Below, piece by piece: positions 17,615 to 26,199 of a stretch of 51,868 nt of DNA; the stretch's first letter is position 1, and each line of letters begins with the position of its first letter. The DNA is taken from positions 1 to 51,868 of the forward strand of contig JAPLJY010000050.1 in assembly GCA_026388345.1 (NCBI GenBank), in the 5' to 3' direction. The notes beneath the pieces are model-generated. The model did no database searches. It was not told the DNA's origin and worked only from the letters and a program-made list of their open reading frames with translations. Source of the stretch: Deltaproteobacteria bacterium (GTDB taxonomy: Bacteria > Desulfobacterota > Syntrophia > Syntrophales > UBA5619). A program made the position numbers and the translations under genes.

Positions 17615-18439
17615 ATGGAACCGAAAATCGAGACCGCCTGGTGTCCCGGCTGCGGCAACTTTGCCATCCGCGACGCGCTGGAGAAGGTTCTCCGGGAACT
17701 TCCCATCCCGCGGAACAGGATCGTCCTCACATCGGGGATCGGCCAGGCCGCGAAGATGCCCCATTATCTAAGCGTGAACTATTTCAACGGCCTCCACGGC
17801 CGTTCCCTGCCGCCTGCCGTGGGGATCAAACTCGCCCGGCCCGACCTGACCGTCATCGCCTATTCCGGCGACGGCTGCATGTACGGCGAAGGGGGGAACC
17901 ACTTCATCCAGACGATCCGCCGGCGTCTGGACATCACGATCCTGGTCTCCGAAAACCAGGTCTACGCGCTGACGAAGGGCCAGAGCTCGCCCACGACGGG
18001 CCTTGCCGTGAAAAACGACCTGACCCCCGGCGGCAACCCGAACATTCCGCTCAATCCCCTTGCCCTCGCCGTCACGATGGGCGCCCCCTTCGCGGCCCGC
18101 GGCTTTGCCGGCGACAAGGAACACCTCGCGGCGCTCATCCGGGAGGCGATCCTGTTTCCGGGCACGGCCGTCGTGGACATCCTCCAGCCCTGCGTCAGTT
18201 TCAACAAGACCAACACCTACGCGTGGTACCGGGAGCGGGTGTTCAAGCTGGAGACGCCCCTGACCGACCGCTATGAGGCCATCAAGACGGCCGACCTGTG
18301 GGGAGAGAAGATCCCGATCGGTGTTATCTACCGCAACGACGAGGTCCGGTGCCGTGAGGTCAAGGAGATCTTCCGGGTCCCGCTGACGAAGGAGGACGTG
18401 GCTTCCCGCCTCAACATGCGCTGCGTGATGATGCGGTGA
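17615..18439 (+). CDS. korB: 2-oxoacid:ferredoxin oxidoreductase beta subunit
   Basis: Beta subunit (274 aa) carrying thiamine diphosphate and, in the family, a [4Fe-4S] cluster. The N-terminal WCPGCGNFAIRDALEKVL supplies Cys10 and Cys13 of the cluster. The ThDP/Mg motif is GDGCMYGEGGNHF, followed by ENQVYALTKGQSSPTT. It is translated from its own ATG at 17615 after korA. There is no ferredoxin-like delta subunit nearby, which fits the two-subunit type. The C-terminal tail is longer than the catalytic core, as in this subfamily. The next gene converges from the other strand 24 bp away, with no clear bidirectional terminator between them. Confidence 0.9.
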   Translation: MEPKIETAWCPGCGNFAIRDALEKVLRELPIPRNRIVLTSGIGQAAKMPHYLSVNYFNGLHGRSLPPAVGIKLARPDLTVIAYSGDGCMYGEGGNHFIQTIRRRLDITILVSENQVYALTKGQSSPTTGLAVKNDLTPGGNPNIPLNPLALAVTMGAPFAARGFAGDKEHLAALIREAILFPGTAVVDILQPCVSFNKTNTYAWYRERVFKLETPLTDRYEAIKTADLWGEKIPIGVIYRNDEVRCREVKEIFRVPLTKEDVASRLNMRCVMMR

Positions 18440-18463
18440 GGGATCACGATTTCCAAAGGTCCC

Positions 18464-21400
18464 TTATCGATCGTAGGCCTCGCTCAACAGTTCCAGGGGG
18501 TGTTTTACCTGAATCGCATTTTCTTCCGTCGTTAATCCGTCTTTCATCTGCATCATGCAGCCGAAGCACCAGCTTGTGACGATGTCCGCTTTTGAATCCT
18601 GGATGTTCTTGATCTTGGCCTGCCGAAGCTTGAGGGTCATGTCATAATGTTCCCCGAGCCCCCAGGGACCGGCCAGACCGCAACAGTCGTTTGCGCCCTC
18701 CATCTCCACGATTTCCAGCCCGGGGATCCGCTTCAGCAGACTGCGGGTGTAATTGGTCGTGGCGGTCATCTTCTCGCCCAGCTTCTCATGGCAGGAGAGA
18801 TGGACGGTGACCTTTTTCCCGAGCTTCCGGGAAGGCTGCTTCAACTTGTCGACCCCGATCACCTCCATGATGAACTGCGCGGGTTGATAGAGTTTCCCGA
18901 TCAGTGCGAGGGCCTTTTCCTCATAAACCTTGTCTTTGAGCTTGGCAAAGTCTTTGGCGTACTCCTTGATGCCGTAGAGGCAGGAGGGGCAATGCGCGAT
19001 GATGTATTTGTAATCACTGAGTTGGTCGATATTGTACCGGGCAAGCCTATGGGCCTCTGCAAGGTTCCCTGCGGCGCTGAACGGCTCCCCGCAGCAGCGC
19101 TGGGGGGGGAGGGAGATTTTCCAGCCGTTTTCCCGTGCGATGCGGATAAAACTCTCCGCGATCGGTTCCGCGAAGAGATCCGAGCTGCAACCGTAAAAAT
19201 AGGCGATGTCCGCCCGGGTGGCGGGGATATCCGCCAGTTCCGGGTGCCTCTCCTTGAGGCTGCTCCCGGATAACTTCGGCAGGTAGCGCTGATACGGGAT
19301 GCGTGTGGGGAGGAGTTCCTTGGGGAGGGCGGAAATCAGCTTGCGGCTCAATTTGTTGGACCAGATCCCCTGGGTGGCTCCCAGGAGGCTGATGATCGCC
19401 TTGTACAGGCCTGGATGCGACATGATGTAGTCGATCGCCGGGGCGGCCAGCTTGCTGCGCCTACCCTCCCGCATTTTGATCACGATGTCCCGCATGCTGG
19501 CATTGGTGGCGCATTTGAACGTGCACTGGCCGCAGAGCAGGCAAAGATCGAATATCTTCCGGAGCAACGGATCATCCTTGAGGGTTCCGAGGTCCTTGTC
19601 GATGTCCAGGGCCATGGCCAAGGCCCGTTTGAAGGTGGGGGCCGCCTCGGAACGGGTGGCGAATTCTTCCGACAGCTTCTGGAAAACCGGGCAACCGTCC
19701 GCACATTGAGAGCAGAAGGAACAGGCGCCGTTGTAGAGATGGGAAAAATCCCGGAAGCGGGTGAGGTTGAGCTGGCTGTCCTTCTCATCGATCCCGACCA
19801 TCTCCTCAATCGCCTTATACAGGTCCTTGTCGCGGGCCTCGCGGATGATCTTGACGCCCGGATGCAGGATCTTCTCCGGGTCCATCAGGTCCTTGATCTT
19901 GACGAACAGGTCGAAGAGCCCCAGCCCGAATACATGGGGCAGGATCACCCCCCTGGTTCTCCCGTCGGCATGTTCCGCGCTCATGCTCCCGCCCAGCTCC
20001 GCCACTTTTCGGGTGATTTTGCTCATGACATGGATCAGCTTCTCCCGGTCCTGCTGCTCGCTCAGGTTGAGGAGCAGGTAGATATGGAAGTTGCAGTCCC
20101 CCGCATGTCCGTGCGTGCCGGCCACCACCTGTTCTTCTCCCAACACCTCTTCCATGTAAGCGATGAACTCGGAGATCTTCGCCACATCCCGGGGGATGAC
20201 GACGCATTCGATCATCGTGAGCGGCCGTTTCTTCGGGTCATAGGTATGCAGGACCTGCAGGGCGCTGCGCCGTCCCGCCCAGAGGGCGTCCTGTTTTGCG
20301 GGGTCCATCGCCACGTCGAAACCGAAACAGGTCTTGGAATAATTCTTGTCCAGCAGTTCCTTCAGCGCCTTGACCTGGCTTTCAATCAACTCAGCGGCCG
20401 CCTGTTTTTCCATCAGATAGATCTGGCCGATTCTTTTGGCCGGGTCCTTCGGGTCCGCCTTGACGACGACGTCGTCGAACTCGATGAGGTACATCACCGT
20501 TGCGTCCTCCCGGATGCCCAGGGCCGGAAACCGCCGGCGGATGATATCGAGGTTCGTGGTTACGGCGGTATCAAAACAGGATGGCCCCAGCGCAAAGATT
20601 CCGGGGATCGCGCTGCACGCCTCCTTGAGATCCGAGAAGAAGACGCTGCAGGTCGCTTTTTGGCCCGCCAGCGGCAATGCCCTCAATTTGGCCTCTGTAA
20701 CAATGCCCAGGGTACCCTCGGAGTGGGCGAAGAGCCGGGACCAATCCACCGGGACCCCCTGCTCGATCTGCCTTAAAATGTCCAGCACGTTGTAGCCCGA
20801 GGAATTCTTGGGCACGCGGGGGAAATCCCGGTCGATCACCTCCGCGTTCAAGCGGACCAGTTCCAGGATCTGTTTCCAGGGTTGGGCGTTGGAGTCGATC
20901 TCCGAGGTCCACAAACCGGTCCCGTCGTGCAAAACCACGTGCAGGTCCAGGACCTGATGCTGGGTCGTGCCCAATTTGCAGGAATTGGCCCCCGAGGCGT
21001 TGTTGGCAATCATGCCGCCGACGGTCGCCATGTCGGTGGAGGCGGGGTAGGAGGCCACGAAAACGGAGTAGGCCTTCAGGTAGTTGTTCATCCGGGTGCA
21101 GATGACGCCGGCCTGGGCCAGGATGACCTTGCCGCCCTCGGGATGATCCTTCAGGACCTCGAGTTTATCCAGGAAGCGCATGTCGAGCACGATGCCGGAA
21201 CCCACGGACTGACCGGGCAGGCCGCTTCCCGCGCCCCGGGCGTTGATGGGGATATGGTGCTCATGGGCAAAGCGCACGGCCTTTTCCACATCCGAGTGGT
21301 GCATCACCCCGACCACCGCCAGGGGGGTAAGGCTGATCGGACCCACATCGAAGGAATATCCCAGGCATCCCAACCGGCCGGTTTCAATCCGGGATTCGGC

Positions 21401-21508
21401 AATGCCCGCCTCGATGAGGCCTTTGCGAATGAACTCCTGATCAGGACATCCGTTGGAATTCTGGTGTTGTTCTGCTGCATTCTCAGATTTTGTCGGTGTA
21501 TTCATCAT
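18464..21508 (-). CDS. FAD-linked oxidase fused to Fe-S/CCG oxidoreductase (YdiJ-like)
   Basis: A 1014-aa fusion. The N-terminal half is a GlcD/lactate-dehydrogenase FAD domain (PCMH loop around NARGAGSGLPGQSVGSGIV, then TVGGMIANNASGANSCKLG). The C-terminal half resembles GlpC/GlcF, with two [4Fe-4S] motifs (CSFCSQCADGCPVF and CLLCGQCTFKC) and CCG-type Cys motifs (PPQRCCGEPFS, GANDCCGLAGPWG). Length and order match E. coli YdiJ, a D-2-hydroxyacid dehydrogenase. It should oxidise a 2-hydroxyacid and pass electrons to a membrane or soluble carrier. The start is the first of two adjacent ATGs at 21508, after GGGAG; the longer frame to 21535 would overlap the previous gene. Substrate unknown: glycolate, D-lactate or D-glycerate-like acids fit the neighbours. 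Confidence 0.87.
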   Translation of the reverse strand: MMNTPTKSENAAEQHQNSNGCPDQEFIRKGLIEAGIAESRIETGRLGCLGYSFDVGPISLTPLAVVGVMHHSDVEKAVRFAHEHHIPINARGAGSGLPGQSVGSGIVLDMRFLDKLEVLKDHPEGGKVILAQAGVICTRMNNYLKAYSVFVASYPASTDMATVGGMIANNASGANSCKLGTTQHQVLDLHVVLHDGTGLWTSEIDSNAQPWKQILELVRLNAEVIDRDFPRVPKNSSGYNVLDILRQIEQGVPVDWSRLFAHSEGTLGIVTEAKLRALPLAGQKATCSVFFSDLKEACSAIPGIFALGPSCFDTAVTTNLDIIRRRFPALGIREDATVMYLIEFDDVVVKADPKDPAKRIGQIYLMEKQAAAELIESQVKALKELLDKNYSKTCFGFDVAMDPAKQDALWAGRRSALQVLHTYDPKKRPLTMIECVVIPRDVAKISEFIAYMEEVLGEEQVVAGTHGHAGDCNFHIYLLLNLSEQQDREKLIHVMSKITRKVAELGGSMSAEHADGRTRGVILPHVFGLGLFDLFVKIKDLMDPEKILHPGVKIIREARDKDLYKAIEEMVGIDEKDSQLNLTRFRDFSHLYNGACSFCSQCADGCPVFQKLSEEFATRSEAAPTFKRALAMALDIDKDLGTLKDDPLLRKIFDLCLLCGQCTFKCATNASMRDIVIKMREGRRSKLAAPAIDYIMSHPGLYKAIISLLGATQGIWSNKLSRKLISALPKELLPTRIPYQRYLPKLSGSSLKERHPELADIPATRADIAYFYGCSSDLFAEPIAESFIRIARENGWKISLPPQRCCGEPFSAAGNLAEAHRLARYNIDQLSDYKYIIAHCPSCLYGIKEYAKDFAKLKDKVYEEKALALIGKLYQPAQFIMEVIGVDKLKQPSRKLGKKVTVHLSCHEKLGEKMTATTNYTRSLLKRIPGLEIVEMEGANDCCGLAGPWGLGEHYDMTLKLRQAKIKNIQDSKADIVTSWCFGCMMQMKDGLTTEENAIQVKHPLELLSEAYDR

Positions 21509-21531
21509 TTGGCTCCCTTGAAAAAGTAGAA

Positions 21532-23010
21532 TCAACGGTTCAGTTTGTCGAGTTTTTCGGCGGCCAACAGCGTCAGATGGGTGTTCCTGCCGCCGTAGCC
21601 GGGTTTTTGACCCTCCGGCAGGGAAACATTCACCGTCGCCTCGCCGCCGAAAATGACGGCGATCTTTCGTCCGGCGCGATCGGGATTGGCGATCAGCACC
21701 AGCGTGATATCGGCCACATTCGTTCCCGAGGGGCCGGTCTTGATGTCCTGACCCAGCTTCTTGAAGAAAGTGGCCGAGTCATAACTTGCCAGATAGGTTC
21801 GATAATCGAGGCCTTCGCTCCGGGCGAGCCTCAGGGTATCCCTGTCGGCGACGGCTCCCGCCAGGTCGGAATGGCCGTCCACTCCATCCGTGGAGAAACC
21901 GGCAAAGGTGACGTCGCCGCCGTCTTTCAGATAAGGGGAGACGACCCTCCAGATATTCTCGATTTCCAGCGAGACTTCCGCCTTGATCTTGTCGGCCACC
22001 GAGCCGGTTTTCCAGCCGATCAGGTGCACCGTATAACCAAGCTGTTTGGCCTTCTCTCCGGCGGCCTCCATCGCCAGGTCGTTGTTGGCGATGATGACGT
22101 ACTGGCTTTTCCCCCCGGTCAGCAGGGGCGAGTCCATGGGCAGGGTTTCGTTCTCCTGTCTGCCCAGGTTGTCTTCGATATATCTTTTAACCGCGGGAGG
22201 AGCCTGATCCCAGATGTTGTGGCCCGTCAGGACCTTCTTGGCGGATTCGAAGGTCGATTCATCGCCCACGGTCGGTCCCGAGGAGATGACCGACGAGTCA
22301 TCCACCACGCCGGTCTTGGTGACCGGAACATCGGAGAGAACCAGCGAAATGAATCCGCCGGCATCCTTGGCCATTTTGCGCATCCCGCCGCCCTTGAGCG
22401 GATCGAAGTGCTTCCGGACCGCGTTGATCTCGTCGATCGTCGCCGGCACTGTCAGAAGCAGGTTGCAGACCGCCACGTAATTTTCGAGGGTGACCCCTTC
22501 CACCGGCAGGGCCATCAGGGAGGAGCCGCCACCCGAGATCAGCGCGATCACGAGGGTCTTCGCATCGGCGCTTTTCAGGAGCCTGACCATCTCCTTTGCG
22601 CCCTCCATGCCGGCTTGGTTCGGCGTCGGATGGTTGGCCGCCATCAGTTTGATCCTGTCGGAGATGGGTTCTGCGGCCTGGTCCTGATAGACGTTCAGGA
22701 CGCCGGCGGTAATCCGGTTCCCCAGGATCGCCGCCAGTTCGGCGCCGGTCCGCCGGCCGGCCTTACCGCCTCCGACGACGAATATCCTTTCGAAACCGGC
22801 AAGGTTGTATTTTCGATCGTCCACCGTCAAGAGCTGCGTCTTCTTATCGAAGCTCACATGGCGCCGTACGGCCGATTCGGGGAACACGCTTTCCAGTGCA
22901 TGCTGGAGGATCCTTCTGGCATCGGCCTGTCCCGATCGGGAATGGGATTGGTTTCCGGAACCGCCTCTCCCTTCCGATGGGAGATTTGTGTTAACCTTGT
23001 TGTCTGACAT
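21532..23010 (-). CDS. Glycerate 2-kinase (GckA/MOFRL family)
   Basis: A 492-aa enzyme of the DUF4147/MOFRL family that phosphorylates D-glycerate to 2-phosphoglycerate. Conserved segments are FVVGGGKAGRRTGAELA, the glycine-rich ALISGGGSSLMALP and SDVPVTKTGVVDDSSVISSG. The C-terminal MOFRL-like part includes FAGFSTDGVDGHSDLAGAV. At 492 aa it is somewhat longer than the usual 410-450. It lies 20 bp after the isomerase gene and 23 bp before the FAD/Fe-S gene, so these form one operon. It links the hydroxyacid oxidation nearby to lower glycolysis. Confidence 0.88.
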   Translation of the reverse strand: MSDNKVNTNLPSEGRGGSGNQSHSRSGQADARRILQHALESVFPESAVRRHVSFDKKTQLLTVDDRKYNLAGFERIFVVGGGKAGRRTGAELAAILGNRITAGVLNVYQDQAAEPISDRIKLMAANHPTPNQAGMEGAKEMVRLLKSADAKTLVIALISGGGSSLMALPVEGVTLENYVAVCNLLLTVPATIDEINAVRKHFDPLKGGGMRKMAKDAGGFISLVLSDVPVTKTGVVDDSSVISSGPTVGDESTFESAKKVLTGHNIWDQAPPAVKRYIEDNLGRQENETLPMDSPLLTGGKSQYVIIANNDLAMEAAGEKAKQLGYTVHLIGWKTGSVADKIKAEVSLEIENIWRVVSPYLKDGGDVTFAGFSTDGVDGHSDLAGAVADRDTLRLARSEGLDYRTYLASYDSATFFKKLGQDIKTGPSGTNVADITLVLIANPDRAGRKIAVIFGGEATVNVSLPEGQKPGYGGRNTHLTLLAAEKLDKLNR

Positions 23011-23030
23011 ACGGCCTCCCTAAGGCAATC

Positions 23031-23942
23031 TTAAACCATCGCCCATGCGCGAGTTAGTGTCCTTTTTGCGTTTGCCACCACAATATCCGAATCCTCATCG
23101 CCGAAGGGTTTCACCTCAAAGCTGACGATCGGAGGGTTTTTTTCGTTCAGGAATCCGATCCCCTTCAGTACCCTCAGGAATTCCACCAGTTCATCGACAT
23201 CATTTTCACCTCCGGGGAATCCGAATCGGGGGTGGGCGTCTCCATAGGCCGGAAGATTGGAATCCTTGACGACGCAATTTCCGAGATGGGCATGCACCAA
23301 ATACTCTTTCACCGGTAAAATGGCCTGTTCCGCCGTTTCCCGGATGAGCGGGAGATGGCTCAGATCCACCATGAGGCCAAAGTTGTCAAACTCCGCCGTT
23401 ACATCTTCCGCATATCTTCTGGCCAGAGAGACCGGCCCCACAAGGCTCTTCTTGTCGATATCATAGTCAAAGACCTCGTGAACAACCCTGATGGCGCCTT
23501 TCGATTTGGCATAGCCACAGAGTTCTTTGGTTGATTTCACCAGCGCCCGGTACGCCTCTTCCTTTTTGCGTTCTTCATATTTTCCACTGAGGAAGGCAAA
23601 GCCAACGGCGCCCATCTCATAGGCTTCGTCTATCCCCTCTTTAAGTGTGGCAAGCGCCTTTTGTCTGCCTTCCTCGTCGGTATCGTTGATGTTGAGCCCC
23701 GTGGTCAGCAGCCGTGGCTGTGCACCGTATGACACGGTCATATGGGATGTCGCAAGCATCTTGATCACCTGTCGCCTGACCTCAATATCCTTGATCCACG
23801 AAAGTTCGATTGCATTGAAATAGTCGTCGACAACGATCTTTTTGACCGTTTCCACAACAGGCCCTTCTCCCTTGATCGTAGAAGGATAAGCCATAAAGTG
23901 TATCAGCCCCACCTTCATGTACTTATACATTGAATCATTCAT
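23031..23942 (-). CDS. TIM-barrel sugar phosphate isomerase/epimerase family protein
   Basis: A 303-aa protein of the xylose isomerase-like TIM-barrel family (AP endonuclease 2 fold). Metal-ligand type residues appear in HEVFDYDIDKKS, LMVDLSHLPLIRE, VHAHLGNCVVKDSN and the C-terminal FEVKPFG. A strong AGGAGGG ribosome site precedes the ATG at 23942. Neighbouring glycerate kinase makes a hydroxypyruvate- or tartronate semialdehyde-type isomerase plausible. The family has many activities and the sequence alone does not decide. Confidence 0.75.
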   Translation of the reverse strand: MNDSMYKYMKVGLIHFMAYPSTIKGEGPVVETVKKIVVDDYFNAIELSWIKDIEVRRQVIKMLATSHMTVSYGAQPRLLTTGLNINDTDEEGRQKALATLKEGIDEAYEMGAVGFAFLSGKYEERKKEEAYRALVKSTKELCGYAKSKGAIRVVHEVFDYDIDKKSLVGPVSLARRYAEDVTAEFDNFGLMVDLSHLPLIRETAEQAILPVKEYLVHAHLGNCVVKDSNLPAYGDAHPRFGFPGGENDVDELVEFLRVLKGIGFLNEKNPPIVSFEVKPFGDEDSDIVVANAKRTLTRAWAMV

Positions 23943-24048
23943 GATTCTTCCCTCCTTTGTTGTTTAATCAGACATTGCGTTGGGGTTCGGGAACCATACA
24001 ATGGGCGGCCATGTGTGTCAATGGCATAATGAAACTCACCTTCCATGA

Positions 24049-25266
24049 TTAACCAACCGTCCCTTTTCCCCGCAACATGTTGATCTCATCCTCTTGGTAA
24101 CCCAGCTCCAGCAAGATCTCGTCGGTATGCTCTCCCAGCGCAGGGGCGCGCATCGTATTTTCCGCTTTTGTTTTCGACAATTTGAGCGGATTGTTCAGGA
24201 GCTTGATTTTCCCGTACTCGGGATGATCCCACTCTACAAAGAAGTCATTGGCGAGCGCCTGTTCATCACGCGTCACTTCCAGGGGCGTCGTTACGGGGGA
24301 ATATATAATTTTGGCCTGATTCAAAATCGGGATCCACTCCGCCAGCGTTTTGCCAAAGAGAACGTCATCCAGAATCCCGACCAGTTCTTCGGCATGCTCA
24401 AAGCGCGCCGCATAGGTGGCAAAGCGGGGATCCGTTTCCAATTGGGGGCGTGCAATGGCCTTGCAGAACTGAGGCCAGTAAAGTTGGGAGTTGGTCATTC
24501 CCAGCATGATCCAGCGCTGATCGGCGGTCCGATAGACATTGCGAATCGGATTTCCCATCCGGCTGCGCTGAGGCCTCACGGGATCGTCACCGCTGATCAG
24601 GCAGCCGGAGATGTCAAATCCAAGAGTCCATATCGCCGTGTTGTAGAGAGAGATCTCCACTTCCTGCGCGACGCCGGTTTTCTCCCGGATGTACAGCGCG
24701 GACATGACGCCGGCCAGAAGACTCAAAGCCGTGATGTTGTCACCGTAGCCCGGCCGCGAAATATTGGGGGCCGTGTGCTCATCGTGCATCAGATCCATGA
24801 CGCCGCTGCGCGCCCAGAAAGCCACCGTATCATAGCCGCCCGTGTTTTTTTCCGGACCTTTTTGTCCATAACCGGTCAGGTTGGCATAGATAATCTTTGG
24901 ATTGATTTTGGATAAAATGTCGTAGGTGAGGTGGAATTTATCCATTTCATAGGGTCTGAGGTTGTTTAAAAACACGTCGGCGGATGCGATCAGTTTGTGT
25001 AAAACGTCTTGGCCCTCTGCGGAGCCCATATTCAGCGCAAGGCTCTTTTTATTCCTGTCGGCATGCTCCCAGAAATAGTTCACGGGGTGGGGTTTTGCCC
25101 ATCCGGCCATCCCCTGTTCCTGCACATAACGCCAGTTATCTCCCTTGCCCGGGGGTTCGACGTGAATGACATCGGCGCCCCAACTGCCCATCAACATTCC
25201 GACCACAGGCACAGCCACAGCGCCGCCCACTTCCACCACCCGAACACCGCTCAATTCTCTTGCCAT
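24049..25266 (-). CDS. CaiB/BaiF family III CoA-transferase
   Basis: A 405-aa class III CoA-transferase that moves CoA between carboxylic acids through an aspartyl-CoA thioester. The N-terminal LSGVRVVEVGGAVAVPVVGM and the GADVIHVEPPGKGDNWR signature are typical. The candidate catalytic Asp lies in NTGGYDTVAFWARSGVMDL. Length is normal. It sits upstream of a CitE-like lyase gene in the same orientation, which suggests it activates a hydroxyacid as CoA ester for cleavage. Donor and acceptor acids are unknown. Confidence 0.88.
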   Translation of the reverse strand: MARELSGVRVVEVGGAVAVPVVGMLMGSWGADVIHVEPPGKGDNWRYVQEQGMAGWAKPHPVNYFWEHADRNKKSLALNMGSAEGQDVLHKLIASADVFLNNLRPYEMDKFHLTYDILSKINPKIIYANLTGYGQKGPEKNTGGYDTVAFWARSGVMDLMHDEHTAPNISRPGYGDNITALSLLAGVMSALYIREKTGVAQEVEISLYNTAIWTLGFDISGCLISGDDPVRPQRSRMGNPIRNVYRTADQRWIMLGMTNSQLYWPQFCKAIARPQLETDPRFATYAARFEHAEELVGILDDVLFGKTLAEWIPILNQAKIIYSPVTTPLEVTRDEQALANDFFVEWDHPEYGKIKLLNNPLKLSKTKAENTMRAPALGEHTDEILLELGYQEDEINMLRGKGTVG

Positions 25267-25324
25267 AGATTCAATCCTTTTTTGAATGAGTGATGCATTC
25301 AGCCATCGTCAACCCGGCAACCCA

Positions 25325-26182
25325 TTATGCATTCACAATCTCCAACAATTGCTTGGCCCTCTTCATCACGGGATAATCGATCATTTTCCCATCCAGATTG
25401 ACGGACGCGATCCCCTGCTTTTCCGCCGCTTCGAAGGCATCAACCACCTTCCGGGCATAGGCAATCTCCTCCTGCGTCGGTGAAAAAACTTCATGAACGA
25501 TTCCGACCTGATCCGGATGGATCACCATTTTCCCCTGAAAGCCAAGATTCCTGACGAATTCACACTCTCTCTTCAATCCCTCTGCGTCACGAAAGTTTGG
25601 GTAGACCGTATCGATCGGCTGCTCACAGCCGCCTGCCCGGCTCGCAGCAACAATATGGGCGCGTGCATAGAAAAGCTCATGTCCCTCCCGGCTGAGCTTT
25701 GTCCCGATGTCCAGGGTATAATCGACCGCGCCGAAGGCGATGCACTTCAGGCGGCTGCTTGCACCCGCAATGGCGGCAGCGTGAATCACGCCGCTTCCCG
25801 TTTCGATGATCGGGACCATTTCGATCTGTCCCGCGGGCATCTTCGCTTCTCTCTCCAACTGACCGATAAGCCAATCGATGCATTTGATATGATCGGCTGA
25901 TTCCACCTTCGGAGGCATGATCCCCGTCGGCCGGCTCTGAATGATCGTGGTCAAATCCTGATAACAAAAAGGGGTGTCGATACTGTTTACCCGGACATAA
26001 ACATGCCTGTTCTGCCGTTCCTTTAAAACATCCCGAACGATGATCCGGGCCGATTCCTTCTCGGAGAGGGCCACGGCATCCTCCAGGTCCAGAATAATGC
26101 AATCGGCATTCGAGGCGAGTGCCTTGTCGATCTTTTTCCGGTCCGTTCCTGGTACAAAAAGCATACTTCGATAGCGTTTCAT
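25325..26182 (-). CDS. HpcH/HpaI aldolase, CitE-like CoA-ester lyase
   Basis: A 285-aa member of the CitE/malyl-CoA lyase family, which cleaves or forms beta-hydroxyacyl-CoA esters such as malyl-CoA with Mg2+. Seen are RSMLFVPGTDRKKIDKAL, the acidic DCIILDLEDAV, RVNSIDTPF and the GKMVIHPDQVGIV substrate segment. The ATG at 26182 is chosen because GGGAG precedes it; a TTG 12 bp upstream is the alternative. It lies 17 bp after the AOR gene and 58 bp before the CoA-transferase gene. A malyl-CoA-like split giving glyoxylate or another 2-oxoacid plus an acyl-CoA would fit, but it is not proven. Confidence 0.87.
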   Translation of the reverse strand: MKRYRSMLFVPGTDRKKIDKALASNADCIILDLEDAVALSEKESARIIVRDVLKERQNRHVYVRVNSIDTPFCYQDLTTIIQSRPTGIMPPKVESADHIKCIDWLIGQLEREAKMPAGQIEMVPIIETGSGVIHAAAIAGASSRLKCIAFGAVDYTLDIGTKLSREGHELFYARAHIVAASRAGGCEQPIDTVYPNFRDAEGLKRECEFVRNLGFQGKMVIHPDQVGIVHEVFSPTQEEIAYARKVVDAFEAAEKQGIASVNLDGKMIDYPVMKRAKQLLEIVNA

Positions 26183-26199
26183 ACGATCTCCCAAAATGA

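Noticed and set aside
15836..17764. 642-aa open frame antisense to korA
   Set aside because: It covers korA, which has clear motifs; the antisense product has none.
19415..20776. 453-aa open frame antisense to the FAD/Fe-S gene
   Set aside because: A shadow of the high-GC third positions; the gene on the other strand is unambiguous.
21490..23007. 505-aa open frame antisense to glycerate kinase
   Set aside because: A shadow; no domains and no sensible ribosome site.
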